From contig CAAGIE010000141.1 in the NCBI GenBank assembly GCA_900769835.1, positions 1-9,774 on the forward strand: a stretch of DNA of 9,774 bases, written 5' to 3'. The notes beneath the pieces are model-generated. The model worked only from the letters and a program-made list of their open reading frames with translations. It was not told the origin of the DNA and made no database searches. This DNA is from an uncultured Oscillospiraceae bacterium (GTDB lineage: Bacteria > Bacillota > Clostridia > Oscillospirales > Oscillospiraceae). Below are positions 1 to 7,638 of the stretch, piece after piece; position 1 is the stretch's first letter, and the number at the start of each line of letters is the position of its first letter. Both the position numbers and the translations under genes were made by a program.

Positions 1-1615
1 TCTGCGGTATCTGGAGCCGGAGGAATACGGCAACATCACCGATCACCTGCGGGCGCACCACGAGCAGGACGAGGCATTTATGCACACCATTCAGGATAAG
101 ATCACCCAGCGGCTTTCCGCTATGGGCATCCAGAACAACACCTATGGTCGCATCAAGCACGTCTACTCCATCTACCGTAAAATGAACGCCCAGGGCAAGA
201 CCCTGGACGAACTATACGACATTTACGCCTTCCGGGTCATCGTGGATTCCATCCCCGACTGCTATAACGTACTGGGTCATATCCACGATCTGTTTAATCT
301 GGTTCCCGGTCGGTTCAAGGATTATATCTCCACCCCCAAGCCCAACCTCTACCAGAGTCTGCACACCACCGTTATCGGCACCCAGGGTATCCCCTTTGAG
401 GTGCAGATCCGCACCTGGCAGATGCACGAGGTGGCGGAATACGGTGTTGCCGCCCACTGGAAGTATAAGCAGGGCGAGGGCACCGGCAGCGAAAAGGACT
501 TCGAGTGGGTGCGTCGCTTGCTGGAAAGCCAGCAGGACACCGACGCGGAAGACTATATCGGCTCCCTGAAGATCGATATGTTCGACGACGAGGTATTCGT
601 CTTTACCCCCAAGGGCAAGATCGTTTCCCTGCCCGCCGGCTCTACCCCCATCGACTTTGCATACGCCATTCACTCCGGCGTGGGCAACTCTCTGGTAGGC
701 GCCAAGATCAACAACCGCATCAGCAACATCGATACGCCCCTGGTCAACGGCGACATCGTGGAAGTCCTGACCTCCAAGAGCGCCAAGGGCCCCAGCCGTG
801 ACTGGCTCACCATCTGTAAGAGTAACCAGGCCCGCACCAAGATCAAGCAGTGGTTCAAGAAAGAGAAGCGTGAGGAAAACGTCCTCCACGGCAAGTCCAG
901 CTTCGAAGCCGAAATGAAGCGGCTGATGTTCCCCCTTTCTGTGATCAACGACCCGGATCTGGAGCCTGTGCTTCTGCGCAAATTGGCCTTCGACTGCTGG
1001 GATGATATGTACGCCGCCATCGGTTACGGCGGTCTGACTGCCGTAAAGGCAGTGGGTCGTATCCGCGACGATGTGCAAAAGGCGCTCAAGACCCACACTG
1101 CGGAAAAGAACGACGTTTCTCCCCTGAAACTGGCGCCCGCCGCCAAGAAGGATCGTCACGCAGTCAACGGCGTTATCGTGGAGGATATCGACTCCTGCAT
1201 GATCAAGTTCTCCCGTTGCTGCACCCCCGTTCCCGGCGACGATATTATCGGCTTTATCACCAAAGGCTTTGGTGTTTCCGTCCACCGCACCGACTGCCCC
1301 AACACCACCACCCGGGAAGACCCCAAACTGGCGGCCCGCTGGGTGCGTGTCAGCTGGGCGCGGGACGATGTGCAGCCCTTCGAAACCACTCTGGAGCTGG
1401 ACTGCAATACCCGCGACGGTCTGTTCCTGGACGTGGCCACCACCCTCAGCGGCGCCCGTGTCCGCGTCAAGGAACTCAACGGCAAGGATCTGCCCGGCGG
1501 CCGAAGCGTGTTTACTGTCCGATTTGAAGTTAAGGATGTGCAGGAGTTGGAAAGCATCCGCAATAAACTCTGCAGCATCCGTGACGTGATCAGTTCCCGC
1601 CGCGGTCAGACCTGA
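1..1615 (+). CDS. relA: Bifunctional (p)ppGpp synthetase/hydrolase RelA/SpoT (RSH), 5' end missing
   Basis: The protein makes and probably also degrades the alarmone (p)ppGpp from GTP/GDP and ATP, the core of the stringent response in the cytoplasm. The frame is open from base 2 through the left edge, so the N-terminal HD hydrolase domain lies outside; a Met at base 80 is internal, not the start. Numbering from that Met, the synthetase domain covers about 20-130, with PGRFKDYI at 76-83, FEVQIRT at 106-112 and AAHWKYK at 124-130. A TGS domain follows at about 171-232, then a helical linker. The Cys-rich zinc-finger-like domain is at 373-408 (CC at 380-381, H402, C406), and an ACT domain is at about 433-505. 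The RFKD form of the RxKD motif is typical of bifunctional long RSH enzymes, whereas monofunctional RelA has ExDD. Hydrolase activity is therefore an inference, because the HD residues cannot be seen. dtd follows after 126 bases. Confidence 0.96.
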   Translation, partial: LRYLEPEEYGNITDHLRAHHEQDEAFMHTIQDKITQRLSAMGIQNNTYGRIKHVYSIYRKMNAQGKTLDELYDIYAFRVIVDSIPDCYNVLGHIHDLFNLVPGRFKDYISTPKPNLYQSLHTTVIGTQGIPFEVQIRTWQMHEVAEYGVAAHWKYKQGEGTGSEKDFEWVRRLLESQQDTDAEDYIGSLKIDMFDDEVFVFTPKGKIVSLPAGSTPIDFAYAIHSGVGNSLVGAKINNRISNIDTPLVNGDIVEVLTSKSAKGPSRDWLTICKSNQARTKIKQWFKKEKREENVLHGKSSFEAEMKRLMFPLSVINDPDLEPVLLRKLAFDCWDDMYAAIGYGGLTAVKAVGRIRDDVQKALKTHTAEKNDVSPLKLAPAAKKDRHAVNGVIVEDIDSCMIKFSRCCTPVPGDDIIGFITKGFGVSVHRTDCPNTTTREDPKLAARWVRVSWARDDVQPFETTLELDCNTRDGLFLDVATTLSGARVRVKELNGKDLPGGRSVFTVRFEVKDVQELESIRNKLCSIRDVISSRRGQT

Positions 1616-1669
1616 CAGAACGGCGGACAACAGACAATTGGCAATTTTCTTAACACCGGTCTTCACAAA

Positions 1670-1703
1670 AGAAGCAGGATCTTGCGCAGGATGCGGCGCT
1701 TCT
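1670..1703 (+). other. Weak hairpin between relA and dtd
   Basis: A 6-bp inverted repeat (AGAAGC at 1670-1675, GCTTCT at 1698-1703) encloses a 22-base loop that contains the heptamer GCAGGAT twice in direct orientation. It lies in the only long gap of the left gene run. No run of T follows directly, so it is not a convincing intrinsic terminator. It could be an attenuator, an mRNA processing site or chance. Confidence 0.25.
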
Positions 1704-1741
1704 GTTTCTGCCCGTAAATTTTCCTCAAGGGAGATTTTCCT

Positions 1742-2209
1742 ATGCGAGCTGTTTTAACAAGAGTGACCTCCGCCTCCGTCACCATTGACGGCAATGTGGT
1801 GGGTCAAATCGGCAAAGGTTTTCTGATCCTCCTGGGCGTCGGCCCCGAGGACAACGAGGAGCATTGCAAATATCTGGCGCAAAAAGCCCTTTCTCTGCGG
1901 GTTTTCGAGGACGAAAACGGCAAGATGAACAAAGGTCTGGAAGACGTGGACGGTCAGGTGCTGGTGGTCAGCCAGTTCACCCTTTACGGCAACTGCCGCA
2001 AGGGTCGCCGCCCCAGTTTCACCGAAGCCGCAGACCCGGAACTGGGCAACCGTCTGTATGAAGCATTTCTCGCCGAGTGCGCCGCCCTGGGCTACCCGCC
2101 CCAACACGGCGAATTCGGCGCCGATATGAAGGTCGCCTCCGTCAACGACGGCCCCGTGACCCTGATCCTGGACACCCGGCAAATGCTGGAAACCCCCAGA
2201 CGAGGATAA
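1742..2209 (+). CDS. dtd: D-aminoacyl-tRNA deacylase (Dtd)
   Basis: This cytoplasmic proofreading enzyme hydrolyses the ester bond of D-aminoacyl-tRNAs (and Gly-tRNAAla), recycling the tRNA and keeping D-amino acids out of proteins. At 155 residues it has the usual full length of the bacterial DTD1 family. The family start is present (MRAVLTRVTSASVTIDG), as are the active-site motif SQFTLYG (77-83), the basic KGRRPSF stretch (87-93) and the C-terminal NDGPVT (135-140), whose Gly-cisPro pair forms the chirality filter. The ATG at 1742 is supported by the site AAGGGAG (1727-1733), 8 bases upstream. The gene sits between relA and a metallo-hydrolase, a conserved neighbourhood in Firmicutes, and is probably co-transcribed with both. 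I see no good promoter in the preceding gap. Confidence 0.97.
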   Translation: MRAVLTRVTSASVTIDGNVVGQIGKGFLILLGVGPEDNEEHCKYLAQKALSLRVFEDENGKMNKGLEDVDGQVLVVSQFTLYGNCRKGRRPSFTEAADPELGNRLYEAFLAECAALGYPPQHGEFGADMKVASVNDGPVTLILDTRQMLETPRRG

Positions 2210-2219
2210 AGGTGGATCT

Positions 2220-2807
2220 ATGCACATTCAATGTCTGCCCTTGGGCGATTATCAGACCAACTGCTATATTATTTGGGAGGAAAATTCCTCCACCTGCGCG
2301 GTAATCGACCCCGGCTATCAGGCCGAAACGGTTCTACGCTTTGCCGCGTCCCACCATAAGACCATCGAAACTGTACTGCTGACCCACGGTCACTTTGACC
2401 ACGTGGGTGCCGTGCGGGATATTGCCGCCGCCACGGATTGCCGGGTCTATCTGTGCGAAAAGGATCTTTCCATGCCGCCCCAGATGACCGCCGGCCCTCT
2501 GTACTACACCGACACCTATGCCGACGGCGACCTGATCACCACCGCAGGGCTGACCCTTCAGGTGATCCATACCCCCGGTCACACCCCCGGCTCTGTGTGC
2601 CTGCTGTGCGGCGACGCTCTTTTCTCCGGCGACACTCTGTTTGCCGGCTCCTGCGGCCGTACCGATTTCCCCGGCGGCAGTACCCGGGAGATCCTGCGCT
2701 CTTTGCAGCGTCTGGCCGCTCTGCCCGATGATTTTCAGGTGTTCCCCGGTCACGCAGAGGGCACCACTCTGCAGCGGGAGCGGCAGTATAATCCCTTTAT
2801 GAAATAA
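2220..2807 (+). CDS. Metallo-beta-lactamase-fold hydrolase, glyoxalase-II-like
   Basis: A cytoplasmic metallo-hydrolase of the beta-lactamase-fold superfamily, 195 residues, the size of the short YcbL/GloB-like group. The binuclear metal site is complete: THGHFDH at 55-61 (H56, H58, D60, H61), H121 in GHTPGS, D138 in SGDTLF and H178 in PGHAEGT. Proteins of this group are hydroxyacylglutathione-hydrolase-like thioesterases. It lacks the C-terminal helical domain of classical glyoxalase II, and the true substrate is not determined by sequence. The start at 2220 follows the dtd stop by 10 bases. Its site AAAGGTGG overlaps the end of dtd, implying one mRNA and coupled translation. hemZ starts 10 bases after its stop. 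The position between dtd and hemZ is a common clostridial order, so a housekeeping role is more likely than a resistance role. Confidence 0.93.
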   Translation: MHIQCLPLGDYQTNCYIIWEENSSTCAVIDPGYQAETVLRFAASHHKTIETVLLTHGHFDHVGAVRDIAAATDCRVYLCEKDLSMPPQMTAGPLYYTDTYADGDLITTAGLTLQVIHTPGHTPGSVCLLCGDALFSGDTLFAGSCGRTDFPGGSTREILRSLQRLAALPDDFQVFPGHAEGTTLQRERQYNPFMK

Positions 2808-2817
2808 GAGGATCTTT

Positions 2818-4245
2818 ATGAATTTGACACTTTGCGGTCACGACGACCGCTATGCCATAGAACAGCTGCACATGTCCCTCTTCGGGGACAGTTGGGAGGG
2901 TGTTTCCACCTCCCGTCTGCACCGTGGCAAGACCTGGCTCACCGCAGTGACGGTGATTGAAAGTCAGGGCATCCGCTCCCGTGGCATCCGCCGTATGAAA
3001 GCGGATCAGGAGACCGTCAAGCGCCGCCGTCAGATCTTGCAGCAGAGTTATTTTGACGCCGCTATGCGCCATCTGCCCACGGCGCCTGCCTGGGGCGCCA
3101 TCGCCGGTGTCCGACCCACCAAGATCACCACCCGCCATCTTTTGGAGGGCGGCACCCGTAAAACCGCCGCAGAACTCCTGCGGGGCACTTATTTTGTCAC
3201 CCCCGCGCGGATCGAACTGGCGCTGGATTGCTCCGATGCCACCGTCCGCGCCTGGCGCGCCCAGAATGAAGACGACATTTCCCTCTACATCGGCATCCCG
3301 TTCTGCCCCACCCGTTGCACCTACTGCAGTTTTGTCAGCCGCAGTATCGGCAAGCGCACCGAACTGATGGAGGATTATCTTGCCGCCCTTTACAAAGAAA
3401 TGGAGCACACCGGAAAACTTTTGGCAAATTCCGGAAAGACCGTTCGCACCATTTACATAGGCGGCGGCACCCCCACTACCCTCACCGTCACCCAGATGCA
3501 GACCCTTTTGGAGCGGGTGCATCAGTATTTCGACCTTTCCCGCTGCATTGAATTTACCGTAGAGGGCGGTCGACCCGACACCCTCACCGCGGAAAAACTC
3601 AGCGCCATCCGAAAAATGGGCGCCGACCGTATGAGCATCAACCCCCAGAGCATGGAGGATCACGTTCTCCGTGCCTGCGGCCGCCCCCATACCGCCGACG
3701 ATCTGCTGGCCCGCTATCAGGAGGCAGATAACGCCGGCTACACCGCCATCAATATGGACCTGATCGCAGGTCTGCCCCAAGACAGTTTTGACGGCTTCTG
3801 CCGCAGTCTGGATCAGGTGGCGCAGTTGCGACCCGCCAACATCACCATCCACACCTTAGCGCTGAAAAAAGATGCCGATCTGTTTCAGCGACGGGAGTGC
3901 CTGCCCAACGGCGAGGAAGTGTCCCGCATGGTGGAATACGCCAACGCGACCCTCCGCCGCTTAGGCTACAAGCCCTACTACCTCTACCGGCAGAAATATA
4001 TGTCCGGCAGTTTCGAGAATGTGGGCTGGAGCCGGGACGGCTTAGACTGCCTTTACAATATTTATATGATGGAAGAGATCCATACCATCGTCTCCCTGGG
4101 CGGCGGCGGTATGAACAAAGCAAACCTGCCCGACGGCAGCCTGCAACGCTTCCATAACCCCAAATTCCCTGAACAATACATCCAGCAGATCGACACCGTC
4201 CTCGCCCAGAAAGAGGAACTGTTCCGACTGCTGCGGAAAGGATGA
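2818..4245 (+). CDS. hemZ: Radical SAM protein HemZ (oxygen-independent coproporphyrinogen III dehydrogenase family)
   Basis: Family members are annotated as oxygen-independent coproporphyrinogen III oxidases/dehydrogenases, which decarboxylate two propionates to give protoporphyrinogen IX in anaerobic haem synthesis. At 475 residues it is near the usual HemZ length. An N-terminal HemZ-specific region of about 150 residues includes WGAIAGVRPTK (92-102). The radical SAM barrel follows, with the 4Fe-4S motif CPTRCTYC (C163, C167, C170) inside IPFC, the SAM-binding GGGTPT (215-220), EFTVEGGRPDT (245-255), RMSINPQSM (271-279) and MDLIAGLP (313-320). The C-terminal HemN-like region carries NITIHTL (341-347) and YYLYRQKYMSG (387-397). 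The ATG at 2818 has AGAGGA (2807-2812) just upstream. The stop overlaps the next gene by 4 bases. No other haem gene is in the window, so the in vivo substrate is uncertain even though the family call is firm. Confidence 0.93.
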   Translation: MNLTLCGHDDRYAIEQLHMSLFGDSWEGVSTSRLHRGKTWLTAVTVIESQGIRSRGIRRMKADQETVKRRRQILQQSYFDAAMRHLPTAPAWGAIAGVRPTKITTRHLLEGGTRKTAAELLRGTYFVTPARIELALDCSDATVRAWRAQNEDDISLYIGIPFCPTRCTYCSFVSRSIGKRTELMEDYLAALYKEMEHTGKLLANSGKTVRTIYIGGGTPTTLTVTQMQTLLERVHQYFDLSRCIEFTVEGGRPDTLTAEKLSAIRKMGADRMSINPQSMEDHVLRACGRPHTADDLLARYQEADNAGYTAINMDLIAGLPQDSFDGFCRSLDQVAQLRPANITIHTLALKKDADLFQRRECLPNGEEVSRMVEYANATLRRLGYKPYYLYRQKYMSGSFENVGWSRDGLDCLYNIYMMEEIHTIVSLGGGGMNKANLPDGSLQRFHNPKFPEQYIQQIDTVLAQKEELFRLLRKG

Positions 4246-5564
4246 GCTATATTTTGGATACCCTCATCGCCAATGTGACCGCCGTTACCATGAACGAGCG
4301 GATGGATGTGCTTTTTGGCGCGTTTATCGGTATTGAAGACGGAAAAATCGTCCATATTGGTAAAGACGCGCCCAAAGACCCGCCCAAGACCATTATCGAC
4401 GGCACCGGTATGGTGGCCCTCCCCGGCCTGATCAATTGCCATGCCCATCTGGCCGCCACCGGTCTGCGTAATCTGATGGACGACACCCCCAGAGCCGAGG
4501 CGCTCACCCAACAACTTTTCCGGGAGGATAAACTGGATGCCCGCAGCGCCAGGGCCTCTGCCCTTTTGGGCATTGCCGAAGCGGTGCGCTTTGGCACCAC
4601 CTCTGTGTCCGACCTGTACTACTACCCCGATGCCACCGCCGAAGCGGCAAAAGAAGTGGGCATCCGCGCCAACGTGGCGCTTTCCGCCTACCGCTTCCAG
4701 GACAGCAACGAGGACTTCGATTTTGACACCGACCCCCAGTGCAGAGAACTTTGCCGTCTGGCGGAGAAATGGGAGAACGACACCCACATCCGTGTAGATG
4801 CCGGCATTTATGCCGAGTACACCAGCAATCATCAACTTTGGGAAGGTCTCTCCGCATTCGCTCTGGAGAAGAATCTGGGCTTCCAGCTTCACCTTAGTGA
4901 AACCGCCCGGGAAGCCGAGGAGTGCGCCGACCGCACCGGTCTGTACCCCGCCGAACTGCTGGCCTGCCACGGCGTGTTCCGGGAAGGCACCTGCGCCACC
5001 GGTTGCGTGGCCCTCACCGAAGAAGAACGCGCCCTTTTGGGTAAAAAGAAAATAAGCGCCGTTTCCACCCCTATGGCCTATGCCAAAATGGGTCTGCCCC
5101 TCCTGCCCGTTGCCGACACCGTAAAGGCCGGCATCAACGTGGCACTGGGTACGGGCAGTGTTTTAGAAAGCGGCAATCTGGATATGTTTGAAGTAATGCG
5201 CTTTACCGCCCTGACCCAACGGCTCACCGGCGGTGACTGCGATACTATGCCCGCCGCCGCTGTGCTGATGATGGCCACGGTCTGCGGCGCAAGAGCCCAG
5301 GGTCGCGGCGACCGTTGCGGTATGCTGAAAAACGGTATGGATGCCGACCTGATCCTGCTGGACTTCACCAAGCCCCATCTCACCCCCTGCCACAACGTCC
5401 TCACCGCTCTGGTGTTCTCCGCCAAGGGCAGTGACGTTGCCCTGACTATGGTGGGCGGCAAGATCCTCTACAAAAACGGCGAATTCCCCACCTTCGATCT
5501 GACCGCCGCCGTGGAAGAGGTAAAGGGCTACACCTTGGACCGTCTGTTTGACGAGAAAGGCTGA
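4242..5564 (+). CDS. Amidohydrolase, MtaD/SsnA-like deaminase family, with altered GTDG motif
   Basis: Resembles the amidohydrolase-superfamily deaminases that act on S-adenosylhomocysteine, methylthioadenosine, guanine or related ring compounds. At 440 residues it is full length. It has the N-terminal beta-sandwich (about 1-58), then the barrel with NCHAHL (H67, H69), QLHLSE (H217, E220) and ACHGVF (H243), and a C-terminal strand region with GMDADLILLD (365-374). The strand-8 motif, normally GTDG with the metal- and water-binding aspartate, reads GTGS (303-306), with Gly305 at that position. The motif after strand 7, usually CPxSN, is also changed (STPMAY, 275-280). It may be inactive or catalyse a different reaction, so I assign no substrate. 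It overlaps hemZ by ATGA. The purine-rich GGAAAGG lies too close to the start to be a normal binding site, suggesting translation by termination-reinitiation. The flippase gene begins 2 bases after its stop. Confidence 0.88.
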   Translation: MSYILDTLIANVTAVTMNERMDVLFGAFIGIEDGKIVHIGKDAPKDPPKTIIDGTGMVALPGLINCHAHLAATGLRNLMDDTPRAEALTQQLFREDKLDARSARASALLGIAEAVRFGTTSVSDLYYYPDATAEAAKEVGIRANVALSAYRFQDSNEDFDFDTDPQCRELCRLAEKWENDTHIRVDAGIYAEYTSNHQLWEGLSAFALEKNLGFQLHLSETAREAEECADRTGLYPAELLACHGVFREGTCATGCVALTEEERALLGKKKISAVSTPMAYAKMGLPLLPVADTVKAGINVALGTGSVLESGNLDMFEVMRFTALTQRLTGGDCDTMPAAAVLMMATVCGARAQGRGDRCGMLKNGMDADLILLDFTKPHLTPCHNVLTALVFSAKGSDVALTMVGGKILYKNGEFPTFDLTAAVEEVKGYTLDRLFDEKG

Positions 5565-5566
5565 TT

Positions 5567-7270
5567 ATGTCCCAAATCAACAAAAAACAGAATTTCCTCC
5601 AGGGCGCCGCTCTGCTGGCCGCCGCCACCGCCATCGTAAAGATCATCGGCGCGTTTTATAAGATCCCCCTGATGAAGATCATCGGCCCTCTGGGCTACGG
5701 CTATTTCATCACCGCCTACGACATCTACTCGGTGCTGCTGATGATCTCCACCGCAGGCCTGCCCATCGCTATGAGCCGTATGATCAGTCGGGAGCATTCT
5801 CTGGATCACTACAACAGCCTGCGTAAGGTCTACAAGGTGTGCCGCACAGTGTTTCTGATCCTGGGTCTTTGCAGTACCCTCCTGATGCTGATCTTCTGTC
5901 GGGAACTTGCCGCGTGGCAAAAGCAGCCCGATGCGGTGGCCGCCATTATTTGCCTGTCCCCCTGCGCCCTGCTGATGGGTCTAATGTGTCCTTTCAGAGG
6001 CTTCTTCCAGGGTCAGGAGAATATGAAGCCCACCTCCGTCAGCCAGGTGCTGGAAGCGGTGGTGAAACTGGCGGCAGGTCTTGGCCTTGCCTTTGGCGCG
6101 ATGTTTTTCACCGGCAAAGCCTCTCTGGCCGCCGCCGGCGCCATCTTAGGTGTCACATTGAGTTGTGTCGTGTCCGTACTGTATCTGTTCGGCAAGTTCC
6201 GTCCTGCCTGGCAGGAGTTGCCCCGGCAGTCCGATGATGTGGCGCCCACCACAAAGGCCACCGTCAAAGAACTTCTGGGCATCGCCATTCCCATCACCAT
6301 CGGCTCCGCCGGTCTGTACCTGATGACCGTGATCGAAACCGGTGTGTATATGGACCGTCTGGTGGATATGATCGCCGCAGGTCGCTACGACCTGCCCCTT
6401 GTGGATGCGCTGAAGGATAGTTTTCTGAAAGATGAACCCGGGCTGGCCGCCGATCTGCTCCATTCCAAGATCGCCACCAGCATGAAGGGTATTTACAATT
6501 TTGCCCAGACGATCTTCAATCTCCCCGGCGCCTTTATCGTCCCCATCACCACCAGTATGCTCCCCGCCATCACCGCTCAGTTGACCCTGCAAAAGAACGA
6601 CGAGGTGCGCGTCACCGAGGAGTCCGCCGCCCGCGTCACCGGTCTTTTGAGTATTCCCTGCTGTGTCGGTCTGTGTCTTTTGGCAGGTCCGGTTATGTCT
6701 TTGCTGGGCGGATATGACCAAACCGCCACCGGCGCAATGGAATTGGACCTCGCCACCCAGCTGATGTTCCTGCTGGCGCTGGGCATCGTGCCCTACGCAA
6801 TGGTGCTCTACACCACCGTGGTGCTTCAGTCCCACGGGCGGGCCACCATCCCGGTGATCCACATGCTGCTGGCAGGCCTTATCCGTCTGGCGCTGGTGTA
6901 TGTGCTGTCAGGCAATCCCGTTATCGGCATCCTGGGTGTCCCCGTGGGTGGTCTGTTGTGCAACACCGCCATCGTGATCATGAACCTGATCGCCATTCGA
7001 ATTTTTGTGCCCCAAAAGCCCAAACTGATCCGCAATCTTTTCCGCCCCCTGCTCCCCGCCGCCATTATGGGCGTTGTGGTATACGGCCTGCAGAAAGGCC
7101 TCGTATATCTGCTGGGCGCGACCATTTCCTCCGCAGTGCTTTGCGGCGCCTGCATCATCGCAGGTGGTTTGGTGTATCTCGTATTTGTGGTTGTGTGCAA
7201 AGTGATCACTTATGAGGATTGTCTGCTGCTTCCTAAGGGCGAAAAATTGGCAAAGGTGCTAAAGTTGTAA
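5567..7270 (+). CDS. MOP-superfamily flippase, YabM/SpoVB/MurJ-like
   Basis: A polytopic membrane protein of 567 residues in the oligosaccharidyl-lipid/polysaccharide flippase branch of the MOP (MATE-like) superfamily. Relatives flip lipid-linked cell-wall or polysaccharide precursors such as lipid II. The N-terminal GAAL...KIIGAFYKIPL segment (13-35), GPLGYGYF (40-47) and the signature FFQGQENMKPTSVSQ with nearby EAVVKL (146-168) are typical of the SpoVB/YabM group. Hydrophobic segments continue to about residue 545, consistent with roughly 14 helices. A long hydrophilic stretch at about 261-306 interrupts the pattern between two helices. The site GAAAGG precedes the ATG, inside the end of the amidohydrolase gene. 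HU and rqcP follow, as yabM precedes yabO in Bacillus after mazG. This could be a MurJ-type cell-wall flippase or a sporulation SpoVB; sequence alone does not separate them. Confidence 0.87.
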   Translation: MSQINKKQNFLQGAALLAAATAIVKIIGAFYKIPLMKIIGPLGYGYFITAYDIYSVLLMISTAGLPIAMSRMISREHSLDHYNSLRKVYKVCRTVFLILGLCSTLLMLIFCRELAAWQKQPDAVAAIICLSPCALLMGLMCPFRGFFQGQENMKPTSVSQVLEAVVKLAAGLGLAFGAMFFTGKASLAAAGAILGVTLSCVVSVLYLFGKFRPAWQELPRQSDDVAPTTKATVKELLGIAIPITIGSAGLYLMTVIETGVYMDRLVDMIAAGRYDLPLVDALKDSFLKDEPGLAADLLHSKIATSMKGIYNFAQTIFNLPGAFIVPITTSMLPAITAQLTLQKNDEVRVTEESAARVTGLLSIPCCVGLCLLAGPVMSLLGGYDQTATGAMELDLATQLMFLLALGIVPYAMVLYTTVVLQSHGRATIPVIHMLLAGLIRLALVYVLSGNPVIGILGVPVGGLLCNTAIVIMNLIAIRIFVPQKPKLIRNLFRPLLPAAIMGVVVYGLQKGLVYLLGATISSAVLCGACIIAGGLVYLVFVVVCKVITYEDCLLLPKGEKLAKVLKL

Positions 7271-7297
7271 AAAATCATTGTTTTTGTCAAAAAACAC

Positions 7298-7326
7298 TTG
7301 ATTTTCGAGTAAAATTGTGTTATGGT
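7298..7326 (+). promoter_or_regulatory. Promoter of the HU-rqcP unit
   Basis: A sigma-A-type promoter is visible in the AT-rich gap after the flippase gene. The -35 is TTGATT (7298-7303) and the -10 is TATGGT (7321-7326), with a 17-base spacer. It ends 33 bases before the HU start. No intrinsic terminator is seen between the flippase and this promoter, so read-through from upstream could add to expression. Confidence 0.6.
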
Positions 7327-7359
7327 AAAATCCCAACTAATAAAAAAAGAGGTATCACT

Positions 7360-7635
7360 ATGAACAAGACTGAACTCGTTGCTGCTATTGCAGCCAAGAC
7401 CGGCCTGTCCAAGAAGGACGCTGAGCGTGCAGTAAATGCTACCGTCGAGACCATCTCCGAGTCCCTGATCAAGGGCGAGAAGGTTCAGGTTTCCGGCTTC
7501 GGCATCTTTGAGGCCAAGAAGCGTGAGGCTCGCGTGGGCCGCAACCCCCGCACCAAGGAGTCCATCCAGATCCCCGCTACCCGCCTGCCCGTTTTCAAGG
7601 CAAGCAAGACCCTGAAGGATTCCGTCGCTAAGTAA
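7360..7635 (+). CDS. hup: HU-family nucleoid DNA-binding protein
   Basis: A small, abundant, histone-like protein that bends and compacts DNA as a dimer. The 91 residues match the standard HU length. The N-terminal helices are present (MNKTELVAAIAAKTGLSKKD), as is the family signature in the beta-arm region, GFGIFEAKKREARVGRNPRT (46-65), with the DNA-intercalating proline at 63. The basic C-terminus ends SKTLKDSVAK. The ATG at 7360 is chosen because AAAGAGG (7346-7352) lies 7 bases upstream; the longer in-frame TTG at 7315 lies before this site and overlaps the promoter region. Codons such as GCT are used more than in neighbouring genes, as expected for a highly expressed protein. rqcP starts 3 bases after its stop. 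Confidence 0.97.
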   Translation: MNKTELVAAIAAKTGLSKKDAERAVNATVETISESLIKGEKVQVSGFGIFEAKKREARVGRNPRTKESIQIPATRLPVFKASKTLKDSVAK

Positions 7636-7638
7636 TTT

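Noticed and set aside
1636..1646. Short palindrome AATTG-G-CAATT after relA
   Set aside because: The loop of one base cannot form a hairpin, and an 11-base AT-rich palindrome can occur by chance; no second copy was found nearby.
212..1666. Open frame of 484 codons on the minus strand opposite relA
   Set aside because: It is a shadow caused by C-rich third positions of the real gene, which leave few stops in the opposite frame. It lacks a credible ribosome binding site and domain signature, and relA is certain.
2797..3852. Open frame of 351 codons on the minus strand opposite hemZ
   Set aside because: Same codon-bias effect; the protein is low-complexity Gly/Ala-rich with no recognisable motif.
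4062..4970. Open frame of 302 codons on the minus strand opposite the amidohydrolase
   Set aside because: Antisense shadow; composition is Gly/Val-rich without family features.
7271..7297. Possible terminator after the flippase (A-run and T-run)
   Set aside because: The stem would be only A-T pairs (AAAAA with TTTTT) with no GC core, too weak for an intrinsic terminator.
7315..7359. N-terminal extension of HU from a TTG at 7315
   Set aside because: The added residues are not part of HU, and the segment overlaps the promoter -10 and the ribosome binding site of the ATG at 7360.
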